From assembly GCF_040581485.1 (NCBI RefSeq), contig NC_090131.1, positions 15,147,501-15,211,500 on the forward strand: 64,000 nt of DNA, given 5' to 3'. The notes beneath the pieces were generated by a model that saw nothing but the letters and a program-made list of their open reading frames with translations, was not told where the DNA came from and searched no databases. The position numbers and the translations under genes were made by a program. The DNA comes from Linepithema humile (taxonomy: Eukaryota; Arthropoda; Insecta; Hymenoptera; Formicidae). Below, piece after piece: positions 51,279 through 64,000 of this stretch (position 1 is its first letter; each line of letters begins with the position of its first letter).

Positions 51279-51602
51279 CAAATAATATAATAGAAAGGCA
51301 TAGAGAGCCGTCGCGGGATGTTAGTGCGAAATTATAATTTTTCTAAAAGAAAAGAGGGCACGAGTGGCTGATATTTTTTCTCTCTTCCTTTCTTTCCAAT
51401 AATTCCTATCAGTACATACTGATTCTCCATATGTGAGAACAATGTACTAAAATTTTTGTACACTTTAAGTATCTCGAACTAGAGATCGGTGTACAAATTT
51501 AACTATCTCACGTAGACTAACAAATTAATTTCTTTAAGAAAAATTATAATTTCGCACTAACATCCCGCGACGGCTCTCTATGCCTTTCTATTATATTATT
51601 TG
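51279..51602. mobile_element. MITE-like element with 74-bp terminal inverted repeats
   Basis: The arms 51279-51352 and 51529-51602 are reverse complements with a single visible mismatch (51345/51536). They start CAAATAATATAATAGAAAGG and contain a GC-rich core (GCCGTCGCGGGATG). The 176-nt centre has no coding capacity. Total length (324 bp) and long TIRs fit a non-autonomous DNA transposon. I see no certain target-site duplication, so the superfamily is open. Confidence 0.85.
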
Positions 51603-53089
51603 ATAGTTATCATTTGAGCCTTTCCTTTATATGTGTTAGATTGTTTTAAAATATATTAACATTACGATAATAATACACTGCTGCAGCTTTTTTCTTATTC
51701 GAAGAAAAAAGCTTTCTTACGCGTTTCTTCTATGCGCGAGTATAAATATAATAACACGCATACATACGTTCATGATAAACATTGTAACAGGGAATTTTGG
51801 AAGCGAAGCATAGATCAGATTGACTTTTACGACGCGCGATTACGGTCGCGTCCTTCCAACGTTTAGCGTTTCCTCGTTTTTCGACGAATCGCTATCTGAA
51901 ACTACTCTATCGAGGGAATGGTTGAGAGAGTCGAACGAACGATGGTCAGCAGCACGAACAGTGGACATTTCACCCATTTCCCCCCAGTTCCCCTTCCCCT
52001 CCCCTCTCCCCCGCCCCCTCCTCGGCTCGACACGTAGTATATTTTATCGCATTACTGGCATTGTTGCATCAGCCCCCGCTGCACCTCGGCGGTCACCGCT
52101 GAACGTGCAGCCGCCCGTTCGTCCGCCAGCCTCCCCGTTCGAGCCGAACACCATTCCACGAGGATTAAATATTGACTGCGATTCTGATTTATAGTAATTG
52201 CCGGAGGGAATGGCGAGAAAGTGAGATGAAACGGACCAGAGGGAGAGGCGTTGAGCGAAGGGGCAACGGGAAGGTGGGCGGCAAGGGGGCCGAATGGATG
52301 GGTGAGGCGCAGACTGGACGGTTTTCGAGGGTGGATAGCGCGGGGGGGAGAAGGGGTGTCGAAGCCAGCGGTGGAAGAGGAAAGCCATTCCCGCGCCGCT
52401 TTCGTTCGCTGACAGATGCATTTGCCAAAGCGTTGCGGACGTTTCTGGCTCGTTCCACGTCGTCACGCGGCATGTTGTTATTATCGTACGTTTTTATTTA
52501 GCGTCGCAACGCGCACCAGTTACAGCGTCAATACGTAATGCTACATGGCGTAATCTACATATCTGATAAATACGACTTTTTTACAGTACAATTGTACAAC
52601 CGAGTTAATATGAGAATGGGCGCATCGCGTTTTATGATTATTCACAATTTCATAGGAAACATTCGTCGCTGAAAACCACTGTTGTTCGAAGAACGGGAAA
52701 AAAGGCGGCAAATGCTGGGAAGGATATTCGATTACACATCGATATCGGACGCGTATTGGAATTGTAGACATTCTTTTGATGGAATGTTTTACACGAGACG
52801 AACACACATCCGCCAATGAAACAAAAATTATTCATTGGAGAAGATTTTTTGCCAAAGGAATGCGCTCCAGTCAGGATGCATATGCGAAACTTTAGTTTAT
52901 CTTGTTTTGCAAATGCGCCTTTCGAGATACAGCAGCAGTAACGTCACGTCCGTGAAAGTAGATTCTTTGGCATACTTGGAGAAATTGAAATCCTCCTGGT
53001 AAATTGAACTAAAAGAATTAGAATAAATTTTCGTTACTTCTTAAAAGAATTAAAAGAATTGGAATAGCATCTCTTTTAGTTTCTTCTTC

Positions 53090-53107
53090 TTTTTTTTTTT
53101 TTTTTTT
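53090..53107. repeat. Poly(T) run
   Basis: 18 consecutive T residues. Confidence 0.9.
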
Positions 53108-56098
53108 GGATCAAACGTACAACAACCATACATTTACGCAATTTATTATTTTCACATGAGAATTTATTTGTGGATTGTGATTTACGTATGTATATAGGAA
53201 CAAGCGTTAGGTTCCATCATTCTCTTAATCCTAAAATACATTTATAGCCTAACTGGGAAAGCTCTGTTTGTTAAACGGATTTATGATCTATATTTTTGCG
53301 CTGTCCTGTTTTTTCTCTTTATACTACGGATCACACGTATGCTTTGCTACAATGTAACGCCCTCGACACGCACATACGTATATTATTTCCCACCATAATC
53401 ATATATATCCGCGATAATAACATTTTAGTGCCTTCGCGCGCCCATAGTTCATCCGCGGCCCGCTATCCACATCCAAAAATCCAAAAACCCGGGAATGGAA
53501 CAGGATTTTCAGGCGAGTTTTTAAACAGTTACCTCGGGATGGGTCGCGTCCGCGTTTTACAATTAATTATTTGTTAATTGCCACCAATTAAGGTAAATAA
53601 TGAGACGACGCGATGGTAGGGGCGAAGGCAAGTGACGCGAGGGATGAAGGTGGGGCGGCGAGCGCGAGGAGGAGAGACGGAAACTGGTCACTGTAGTACC
53701 GAGAGCGGTGATTTAGTGAGGGAACAGCAGGCGGCGCCCGATTATTTTTGGTTTTAGCCGTGGCGGCCATTATTTTTGGTCTCCCGCTCGCCGCAACTTG
53801 GAGTCTACCCGGCCAGAAATTTAGTGTGACCGAGTTCAAGTGCGCAAAAAGCCTTGCCGTTCTACGAAACCGGAGACCGCACTCAATGACGGACGAATTG
53901 CAAAGATTTCTCGCGCCAATAAACGGCTATTCATCTATCGGATTTCGATTGACTGAATTACGATTTAGTATTTTTGTGATCGATGGAAGTTGGCGACGCA
54001 AAATCAAATATTATCATAAACGTTCTATTAAGACGAATTGTATCGTGCAACGTATCAATTAATTTTAAGTGTCTCATTTGAAATGCATTACACACGCGAG
54101 AGAATCTGCAATTATTTATTAGGTCTTTATTGAGAAACTAAATTATGTATGACAATTATTATTAACTTGGAATTAAATGAGAATTATATTACTAGCAAAA
54201 TTAATATTGCAACGTCTTTTAAGTGATTAAAAAGTAGTCATATCAGTATTGATTTACTTAGATATTGTATTACGTACGTACATTGGGAAAACGGAATGAA
54301 AATATCCAGCTCCAGATGTGAAAGATTATTGTGCGAGGATAGTATGTTATGAAATGGGAAGATAGGCGGATATGAGTGCTCTAGGATAAAAAAAAAGCGA
54401 CGGCACTTTGAGGAAAATGAAATAAATGATGGAGAATCACCCCTCGCCGACACACCAGCCGGCCCGTCAGGCGTTTTTATTAATTCCTCTCGGATACAAT
54501 TAGTTGGTCTATTCGTCAGACGCTTTTCATTAACTCCCCCTTCCTGCCGCTCTTTTACCAACTCCGTACCCCTTTTCCGTCCTGTCATGTACGCTATCTC
54601 TTTTCTCATCTACCATCTGTCTCTTTCGCCTCCTCTTTTCTCAAAAAAGCTGACTATAGAGAAGTTAAGTTTTTTATTGTTACTTTACCTTTCATAAAAA
54701 TTATATATAACTTATATAACTTAATTTACTTTTGCATAAAAGAATTACATTTTAATAATTAGACGCTTTGTCCGGTTCTCGTATAGAGAAGGCAAAATCA
54801 ATAAAATACAACAATAAAAATATTTGAAACAATGCCAACATTGATTGCAAAATTTTAATGATTTTATAATTCTTACTTTTGTCTACTCCTAATTTTTAGC
54901 GCTCTTTATTTTTTAAGTTTATTTTTTTAAAAATATTTTTAATAAACAAATACCCAAGTGCATAAATTTTTTTTCTTAGAACGCTTTGGTTGGGTGAAAT
55001 TAGCATAAGTTACTGCGAAAGTGACGAAATAGCGTTTAACTGTGCGAGATGAACTACGAACGCAGTAGTAATAGAGCCGTTTAGTCAGACGCGGACGAAG
55101 CATCTAGTCGAAAGCGATGAACGAGAGGTAAGAGTGATTTGGTACAGGGCAACGATGGAACTTTAGAGACGGCACGTCAACGAGAAAGACAGAGAAGGGG
55201 TAGATGGTCGATGCGTGTTGGACCTCTAATGGAAATTAAATAAAAGAGAATCGAATGAACTGTAACCCAAAATTGTGTTCGCCTGATGAAAAACAAAGAG
55301 CCGGCGACTGCTGCGCCGGAACGACTGGCGGCATGAAAGGAAAGATAAAGAGGGACGGAGAGTCACGCGAGAAGGTTTGTGCGGATAGAGAGGAGTGACA
55401 GAGGAAGAGCGAAGGAGAGGGGTAGTCTCGTTTCGTGGTCGGGACGTGAAGGGGTTGAGGATGAAGGGATGCGAGCGGCGAGGGGGTCGACGTAGAAATG
55501 GAAGAATTGGAGGAGTGGAAGTCGACTGTGGGCCGGGGTGGCGACCGGAGAAATACGTATCCTGTTAGTTTTACACTGTGGCTCCAATTGATTCGAAATC
55601 GATTGTCGTTCGAACGATTTTCAATTGATCGATTACGAAGGGTGGCTCGGCAAGAGGGGCGCAACCACCCTCCGCGCGGCATCACGAGAGACAGAGAGAG
55701 AGGAAAGGAAGAAAAGTGAGTGAGAAAGAGAGAGGAGGAGAGAGTTTGGCCTGCGGGAGGACTTACTCTAAGCCCACGCCAATTGCATCCCGTTTTTTAC
55801 GCCCGCTTGTTTCGACGTGCCTTTACGGTCGCCCGACCATTTTCTTCCGCCCTCATCCTTCCGTTTCTCCTCAGGACGCTACTTTAATTTTTCGCCGTCT
55901 TGCCTGAATTTCTTCTCCGAGCCTTCGTACCACTCATTGTCACTCTACCATCATTTGTTTCCTCGCTGCCTTTCCACCTTTCGTGATTTATAGCGATAAG
56001 TGGTTAGAATCTAATGAGTTATTCTCATTGCGTTAGTAACAAGATGCGAGTCAAATTAGTTGCTACCTTTTCTGATTCTTTTTTTTAATAGAGTCTAA

Positions 56099-56120
56099 TA
56101 TATATATATATATATATATA
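56099..56120. repeat. (TA)11 microsatellite
   Basis: About 22 nt of TA dinucleotides. Confidence 0.95.
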
Positions 56121-59100
56121 ATTTTTATATATCAAGATCAAGATTAAATTCATCAGAATATATCAGAATTTAATATTTAGAACCATTATATTACATTTGA
56201 AATTTACTACACTCAGTATACAGCACATTTTTCCACACGGAGAAAATTAATTAAAACTTATTATGATACGGCAGTAACCGCGGACCACAAGAGAAATAAT
56301 AAATTTAAATACTATTTGTGGCCATTATGTGAAATACGTAATAAAAATTTTTATAATTTCTTCGCGGCTACTTCTGTACATAGTAATTTTTCATCTAAAA
56401 TTTTCTCCATGCAGCGTTATCAGTACGTTACTTTATAATTTTTTTAGATAAGCACAAAATTGATTTATTCCGTTGAGCAAAGTAATTACTATTTAGATTT
56501 CTCATCTCAATCTAAGCACAGATTCGCCGAAAAGATCAAAATAAAATTTTGCAACAATAAGTTTTCTATCGGGAGGTTGTTGGCTGTTAGTATTTACGTC
56601 GCTGTACAGTGCCGCGCCAAGGTAGGGGCTTGTTTATTACGGACAGAGCAACAGGAAACGTGGCTGAACCGGCAGCCGCTCTCATCATTAAATGCGTACG
56701 ACCGGCCTGCTGCAATCCATGTTAATTAAATCAGTCGGTGTATATATCGCGAGTGCACGAGTATACGAGCACTAACCTCTGTATCTGCCTGCGCGTAATT
56801 CTGCGATTCGGAATACCTGAAACTTTGCGTCGCAGAGATCGCCGTATAATTTGTCCTTTAGCCCGGTGAATAGGAATTATCGCTGTCCTTAATCCGTGAA
56901 TGTTTCTGGAACGCGATGAAAATTGTCTACGCCATCAATGCCGAATTCTCCGACAGAACTTTAAAGATTTATTAAATGTTGTATTTTTTTCAATTATAAA
57001 ACGCAATGAAATGTTCAAAAGTTTTTCCTGCGAATAAATTCACAAACATGTTTACGCGTTCCAATAAATTGCATTCAATATTTAAAACATAATCAGCAGT
57101 TTCATTACAGACGGACAAACCTTTGCCGTCTTGCCGCTTAAAAAATGACTTTAAAAAAACATTGTTAACGTTGCGCACTAAATGTTTTCATGAAATTGGC
57201 GTATAATCTGTTCATTTAACAGCAATAAAAAAAAAGAATATTTAACGATATAATTACACGCGTGGGAAGATCACTTTCTGATGAGTTTCTATAACGATAG
57301 ATAGATACGAGGCAGCGAACTAGTGTTCGCCGCCTCGCAAGACAACGCGCGGAGAACAAAGGCCAAAGGCGCAGCGGAATCGTCGAAACAGGAGACGCCG
57401 GCGAAGCCCGGAAATAATGAAAGGGTGTTTATCCAGAATTAGGTCCGACCCCCGTTTCTGGTCCAACCGCCGTGGTACCCCCATAGTCCATCGCTCGCTC
57501 ATTCAGACAAATTAGCCCGGTGGCGGCTCTTTGTAGTCGTATAATTCAAAGCGCGTGTTACTTTTACCCGCTCGCATTTATGTTGGCAGAGCTCTTCAAC
57601 ACTTCATTTGGACAGACCTCCGTCGGAAGAATATAAAGGACCCATCCCTTTACCCTCTCTCTTCCTACGAAAAGTACGTATTTCTTGGTCGTTTTTTTCT
57701 CCCTCCCGTGCAAGCTCGCGGCCATCCATCTCGAATTATCATCCGTGTGCGAGCTTCTGCATGAAAGTTCGTTCTTCGCGATCGTTTGTGCGTAAAAGGA
57801 AATGAAATAAGAGTGCGACAATAGGCTTTCCCTTATGATGCCAAAACGTCGCGCGCCATCGAAGAATCTCTGCGTTCTTTTGTAAAAAAATATGGGCACA
57901 TTGAATGTCGCGCAACATTGATCTCGGTATTTTATAAAATGTCATATAGGCTATAAAAGTTTGAAATAATTTATAATTATGCAAACAATCAAAAATTGAA
58001 AACAACTCTTGCATTAACATCTCAATAACTTACATCAGAAAAATTTAATCATTTTATGATGCTTTCTTCTATTCTATCAATTTCTATTCTTTGTTTTTCT
58101 TTCAACATTTCTTTTTCTCACGACAGAGTGTGTATATTCTTGCTTTTTAACGAAAAGTTAATTCACAATGTGATATCAATTGTAAAACTTGAAAATATAT
58201 ATAACAAAAAAGAAGAGACATAAAATTATCATAAATAATCGCCAGCTGCATATATTTGCGCTGAAAACGAGTTGCGTACGAGATAGAAAATTACGGGTAG
58301 AAGCCGATTATTCAGCGACTGCTTTGTGTAACATCAATGCATACCGGAAAGTTTTGTGTTGCTGCAATTACAAGAGACTCTGCAAATTCTATGCTTACCC
58401 CACAGTTACGTCTAAGATTGGAGGTGTAATTACAAATTGTGTTCTCGCATGAGTACATGTTATATCCTTCAACGATTCATGGAATTCGTGCGCTACTGAT
58501 AACGTCAAATTAATGCAATGCTTTAATTATATTGTCGCAATAGTATTCGTTGTCGCAGCAATAATTGCAGCAATGCTCCGATGTATTAAAATCGTTAACT
58601 GCGCAAATGCATCGACTAATTTCCAGATTAACGCTTTTACAACTAAATATCTGCTTATTCAGTGACACATTCATCACATATTTAGGACTATTATTCAATG
58701 CATAAATCGAGAGTTATTTTACGGAAAATTTTATTTTAGAAGCAAAGAAATTTTTAATAACGACAAATTTTACGAAGATTTTCAGGATAGATTAAATGCG
58801 ACAGCTGCGATGATATTTGCATTACTGTTTAACAACAACTGCACCGTTATTTTTGTAATATCCGTGCATTTCGATCCGATTCGTATGCATTATTTTATTT
58901 CGTTTTTGTGGAATATTCCGGATAATATTAAATAAAATATATATGTATTTTAATAAAACCATCGTAATAGTAATTAAAATATTCGGTTCTGATATTTTTA
59001 ACCGTTATTTTTAAAGAAAATTTGAAAACGTTTTCTTGGCCAAGTAACGAAAAAGTGATAAGAGATATTTACAACTGATCGCACTTTATTGACCTGTAAC

Positions 59101-62100
59101 GTTCTCTTTCGTTGTCTATTGATTTTTCCAAGTTTTAGCACACGCTCCGCCATTCGGTTTTATTGATGACCATGCTTATTTGGCGGTGTGCCTAACGGTT
59201 AGGAAATTTCTAAATAGATCCGTAAACACCATAAAGCGCTGGTTCCGCTCGATGCCAACGGAGTGGACTGCGTCGATCCATTAATCTTGAGAATTAAAAG
59301 AAAATTAATTACAGTTGTTGCAACTTGAGTGGGCTCTGCTGATGGATGATGAGAAACGGCGAGATGTCAGCCGGTGGAAGAAGAGCGGAGAAATGGGAGA
59401 GAGATCAAGATGAAGCGAACTGACATTTCGCTTCGTGCATTCCGTGGAAAACTTTTTACAGATCTTAAATATTATTTTACTTTCACCAACGTTGGTGCTA
59501 TATTTTTAATATCTCTATAAACAATTTTATTTTCAACTACTCATTGTGTAACGTATACGCAAAGCTCGCGTCCAATTTTCGTAAATAAAATGTTGTTTCT
59601 GCGCAATTCTTTTTCTCTTCAAAATATCCGCAAATGTAGTCTCTTACAAACATCGAAGAACACTCGCGAACGACGCGGACTCTTTGGTTTTGTTTCACAT
59701 CACATGTTTATTTCCTTGTGATGTCCTTGCAATAAAACTGACCGAATATTTATCAAGAGACGTGAGAAAAGACGATGATGGCGTTTCTGCAGGAATCGAC
59801 GGACCTGTTAAAGCGAACACAGATTTATCCGCTTTGATGGGATATCTCTCTTCTGTTCATCCTTATTCCCTTTCTCTTTCTATGTTCGTCGGGACAGGTT
59901 AAATATTCAGTTCCGGCGGGTTAAGGATTCAGGAAGGGTGCGGCCCTCGATGTCGCTCGCCTCGCGTTACGTCCCGTATAAAGGAACACGAAAATCCGTT
60001 CCTCGTGAATTACAGCGACGGCTTGTCCCATCCGTTATCCGAGCCACCCCCGTTTCCCGGTAATTAACTATCAATTCGTTGGATCGGAACTCGACACGAT
60101 TATATTTCGAGCTGGAGCTATTTTTTTCGTATCCGTGGTATCGCTTATAGACATTTGCGTTTGTTTTAAAACCCGCTAAATCCAAAGCGATTGAGATAGT
60201 TATAAAGTCGGGATTGAATCGAGCTATTATTTTTTCTGAAAAATTGAGCTTTCAATAAATAAAACAGCGTGAAAGTTATCTTTGTGAATTAAAAATGTAC
60301 ATTGTATGCTTTTATAGCTACTTCATAAATATTAATAATATTATAAACATTTTTTCATTACTTTTTTTTAAAGAATGTCTATTATACTATGTCTAATAAT
60401 GATTATCGTTAAATAATGTATAGATATTTACAAATATAAGTAATTCTGACAATATCTATTTGGATACTTTAATTTGGCATAGACAAAAATTACGCTTGCA
60501 GTGTACATTTTGAAGTTTAATAAGTCATATTGTCCAGTGATTTACGACTTCATTCTCTGTGATACTTTTATTATATTACTATAAGCTTCCATCATATCTG
60601 ATAGTGGTATGTTTAATAGAACTAGCTTCATAGATGTGAAATCAGGCGAGTTTATGTGTTGCCAATCCGCTTATACTGAAATTACAGTCGGTGTATATAG
60701 AATTGAGCAAAATCGATATCTGTAATCGTACTGGTGAAACATTACGACTTTTCCGCTCAGATAAAAGCTATTGTAAAGAAACAGTATTACACACCTGAAT
60801 TAATATTGTTAAAATTTTATAATATTTATGGACAGTGTACTATTTATGATTTGTTAATTAGCTTTTTATAAAATTAGTGAAACTTTAAAACAAACATTTT
60901 TTTAAGACAATTTTTGATTTTTGATTTATTAAATAAATGTGATTATATAATCAACGACATTGATCTTTTAATTTTTTAATGACTTTAGATGCAAATTTTT
61001 CATGATTAATTTCGTATATTTAGTACGAATAGAAGTAAAGCAGGAAAACGAAGATATCATAGTAGTAGGACGTTTAAATATTCCTCTCATTTCTTATTCA
61101 GAGTATATTTCATCCCTTCGTTCATTCATTCGTTTGTGCTCCTTCGTACATATATATATTCTTTGGATAGAATTGACTTCAACTCCACCGCTTCTTTTGC
61201 GAAAAGAGGAATAAAGAAGGAGGACTAGACTACCCTCCTTAACGCACCGAAAAATCTGGAAGATTTGTGCGACGCATCTGCATTTTAATTATTCTGAATA
61301 ATTTCCTGCATAATCTTCATCTTGCAAACTTGGTGAGGTTAGTCCTTCCAGTATCCCAATTCCCTTTTTTTTTTTTTTTTATGAAACCTGGCTATAGAAT
61401 AAACGATGTCTAATATTTTAAATTCCTGAATATGTATTTTTATTCTCTATTGCCCGACTCATTTCTTGCGGATTGACAAAGTAGAATAGACAAATTTGTT
61501 TTGACACAATAAAATTGTTACAATAATAACTGCCTATATCTGCTTTATACATATTACAAGCAGGTCACGCCAACTATTTATAACATTTTAAGTGATATGC
61601 AATTGACAAGTTTGACGTCAGTAGCACATTTTCAACATACAGTTGTAAAAAATGATAAAAAACTTTATAATGTAAGTGTGTTATTATGGTAAAATAATTT
61701 AAAGTTAAATATAAAAAGACGGCTAATATAATTACGGTAAATGATTTGAAAATATAACAGTGTTAGTCAAACAAGAGCTACAAATTGATTTTAGCTCTTT
61801 TTCTCGGGTTTTCGCTTTTACGCGAGGCTCCATTTTTTTTTATTAACCAGATGCATTTATCACAGTCCAAAGAATGGATGAGACTCGACGGCGCGACCCT
61901 ACTGCCGCCGCGTTATTTTTTCCCTTCGCTGAATATTTGTCTCTACCCGACGAAGAAAGGGTTCGTAAGCGGATCGCGCCGGAAGGGTGTCAGTCGCTTA
62001 TTAAAAAACCCTTTGCTCTTAGACGCGGCGTGATTTTATCTTCTTCCCTTGCTTTTACGGACAATGCACAATCATTAAAACTCGCCATGGAAAATTATTC

Positions 62101-62479
62101 TGAAAGCGAAAACTCATTGTCGAGAAAAGTTAATCGTAAGGAAGTCTCGCTTGACCACAGCAGAAAATCGGTGCATCGATTTATCCGAATGTTCTAAGAA
62201 ATTTAGAAAAGATGCAGCAAATTTCTTCTAAAAAATTTGTCATTATTCACGTATAATTGTCCCTAAAAATTCTTTAAATATTAAATAATTCGAAATAGCA
62301 CAGGTATAAGCTCAATAACTTTCTACCATAAATCACATTCTCAGAAACGTAACAGCTGACAGACGTGAAAACAGCTGAAAGACACATAATAAATCATTCT
62401 TTACGTGATATCGCGTCCTGTAACATTTATTATCTAGCGGTAACTAAGCTCAAAATTATTTACTTTCCATTCTTCTTAC

Positions 62480-62485
62480 TTTATT
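62480..62485 (-). terminator. Possible poly(A) signal for the minus-strand terminal exon
   Basis: AATAAA on the minus strand, about 25 nt after the TAG at 62510. The implied 3'UTR is unusually short. Confidence 0.3.
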
Positions 62486-62509
62486 CGAGAGAGAAAGATT
62501 ATTGAAAAC

Positions 62510-62814
62510 CTATGAAAGAGATTGCGCGTAGCAATCTGACCGTATAAGATTTCTCTCGCGCATTCTGCGCAGTTCGTTCGTATCAGACAAATCAATGATT
62601 CTCATAAAAAGGATACCGTATATAATGGTTGTACCAACATAATAGTTGTAAAGACAAGCTTGACAATCTATGTTGAGAGTGTCTCTCGATGTATCGGCTA
62701 GTCTAAGAGCGCCATTATCCAAAAGACTGAACGGCGAGCCGTGCTTAGCCTCCATCCGTTCTTCGGTGACCTCCGATAGCTTTTGCACCCGGGTCTCCCA
62801 AGGGTGGCTTAATC
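62510..62814 (-). CDS. Candidate terminal coding exon, minus strand
   Basis: On the minus strand a CTAAT branch-point motif in a pyrimidine-rich tract leads to acceptor TCCTCCAG (AG at 62816-62815). The exon then runs open for 100 codons plus two bases to TAG at 62510. An AATAAA lies about 25 nt past the stop (62480-62485). The first half is charged and protein-like (HPWETRVQKLSEVTEERMEA, then SPFSLLDNG); a weakly hydrophobic stretch (YYVGTTIIYGILFM) follows, and the end is Arg-rich. No family is recognised and the upstream exon was not fixed. Acceptor, frame and poly(A) signal agree, but each could occur by chance. Confidence 0.35.
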
Positions 62815-62816
62815 CT

Positions 62817-64000
62817 GGAGGACCCGGTGAAGGGCATTAGGGACAGAGAAGCACAGCAGGTACTGGCTGTACGGTAGGTGTGTCCCGCGAAGTAGGTATC
62901 TATTAAGGAGCGTAGCGCAGAGGAACGGGTTGTTCGGGCTAAAACTTGTACCTACTCCGAGGAACTTTGTGTGAAATGCGCCTCGAGCACATCCTGTCGC
63001 GTCTCCTTCATCCTGTCTTCCATATTAACGGTCGTACCTCCCTTCACCGTACTTCCCCGTCACCTTCGTCTTACTGTCTCGCCCGCTCTCCGGCACCGTC
63101 TCCCTCTTCGTTTTCCCGTGACTCCTACGCTACTCAAAGCGGGGGAGATCTTCGCCCCCCTCCGTGAGCGGCCGTGCAGCTCGCGATTTTAACGACCGCG
63201 GTGCATTACGCGTGTATTCGCGCGAGAGAGCGCAAGGCCGCCGAGGCATGGATATAAATTTTGAATATCCAGGGCCCAATGTGAAGCTTAAGTAGCAATT
63301 ACCGTCAATTCGGTGTTTTGTGACGGTGAGGGTAATTGGGCGGACATGTGGGAGAATGTTGCGGAAGGGGAGAGATTGTTGCATCTAAATTTGCATCGTG
63401 CTCGCATTAATATGTATATATGTACACATTAAAGCAGAAAAGCAGGAGCGAGGGCGTCGCCTTAAATAGACCTACTCATCCCTATTGTTACGCGAAAAGT
63501 TATAATCAAGAACTAATACCCTCTAAATGCAAATGCCTGTTCTTGTCGAAAGTGCGATAAATCGGCTTTGAAAAATATACTCGTCCCTCAATAGCTCTTT
63601 TACAAATACTGCCGTTTTTAGATTCGGCGCACAATTGCGATACACACTACGATGTATTTAATTACATTATGAACGGGGGAATTGCTGGCAGATTTCGTAT
63701 GCCGATCGCGAAGAGAGGTCCGTTGGACAACAGCCTAATTCCTGGAGTTCGGGTAACTCCGCGGGAGAAACGACGGTGAAATCGGTGAACGGGCGAAGTT
63801 TGTCGTGATCAAGCAATCAGCTCCGTCGAACCGAGCGAGAGATTATTTCTGGCAACTGCCCGCAAAAATTAAACCGTCCACCCTCCGGCCGCTAGTTTGA
63901 CCCCGCTTAGCATCCCTCCACCACCCACGACTTGTCTCCGAAAGGAGAGTCCACGGTCACTTCGCTTGACCGAGTTAGCCAACAGTTTGTGTCGCTGATG
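62817..64000. other. Non-coding stretch to the window end
   Basis: The region just right of 62816 would be intron if the minus-strand exon is real; a GTACAA donor-like site lies near 62951. GC-richer sequence at 63.0-63.2 kb has short overlapping frames only. Confidence 0.4.

Larger units (their letters stand above)
51603..62479. other. Long non-coding stretch
   Basis: No exon is supported. Simple sequence occurs at 53090-53107 (T18), 56099-56120 (TA) and 61365-61380 (T16). GC-richer islands (51.9-52.5, 55.2-55.9 and 57.3-57.8 kb) hold overlapping frames on both strands without family features. A GAGAG/GTAAGA donor-like site at 55133 follows a short ATG frame (ATGAACGAGAG), too little to call. 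Confidence 0.5.

Noticed and set aside
55236..55685. A 149-codon minus-strand frame
   Set aside because: It mirrors purine-rich, CpG-rich plus-strand DNA, is Ser/Pro-rich without motif, and has competing frames.
61874..62197. A 107-codon plus-strand frame starting MDETRRRDP
   Set aside because: No donor or acceptor support, no homology recognised, overlapped by another frame; judged chance.
1..64000. Known microRNAs, tRNAs, rRNA, telomeric TTAGG arrays, CRISPR arrays
   Set aside because: I looked for recognisable sequences of each by eye and found none; a covariance-model scan would be decisive for tRNAs and microRNAs.

Overview
The window looks like nuclear DNA of an insect. It carries a secreted YG-P repeat protein of cuticle or matrix type, a single-domain chitin-binding (peritrophin-A) secreted protein split by a short GT-AG intron, and one exon of a TIA-1/Rox8-type RNA-binding protein. 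The AT-rich background without visible CpG depletion suits a hymenopteran such as an ant, but that is inference; no sequence here fixes the species. I see no prokaryotic genes, CRISPR array, rRNA or recognisable tRNA.

Layout: (1) 588-4094 (+), a 1168-codon exon for a secreted YGPP-repeat protein whose ATG directly follows an excellent splice acceptor, so transcription very likely begins upstream. (2) 4.1-25.8 kb, long non-coding sequence with a CT microsatellite and one weak candidate minus-strand start exon at 14.3 kb. (3) 25.8-26.65 kb (+), a compact, complete gene: GATA-type sites, TATA box, initiator, two exons, poly(A) signals; the product is an 88-residue peritrophin-like protein. (4) 26.7-45 kb, mostly non-coding, with two TATA-led candidate first exons (37.3 and 39.1 kb, +), a (TA)n tract, a 107-bp-arm palindrome at 36.0 kb and a short inverted-repeat element at 44.7 kb. 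(5) 45017-45112 (+), a 32-codon RRM exon with perfect splice sites whose partner exons I could not find. (6) 45.9-47.2 kb, a possible non-coding exon (+) and a candidate first coding exon (-). (7) 48.9-51.6 kb, a repeat-rich zone: an assemblage of roughly 100-bp units in inverted orientation, then a 324-bp MITE-like element with 74-bp terminal inverted repeats. (8) 51.6-64 kb, non-coding except for a possible terminal coding exon on the minus strand at 62.5-62.8 kb.

The two clear complete or near-complete products are both secreted extracellular proteins, one of matrix type and one chitin-binding, but they lie 22 kb apart and nothing shows that they act together. Most of the window is probably intron or intergenic DNA of long genes. 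Single exons cannot be confirmed by eye without transcript or homology data, so candidate exons carry low confidence. I did not find a convincing new multi-gene system; the most unusual items are structural: the palindrome, the inverted-unit cluster and the MITE.
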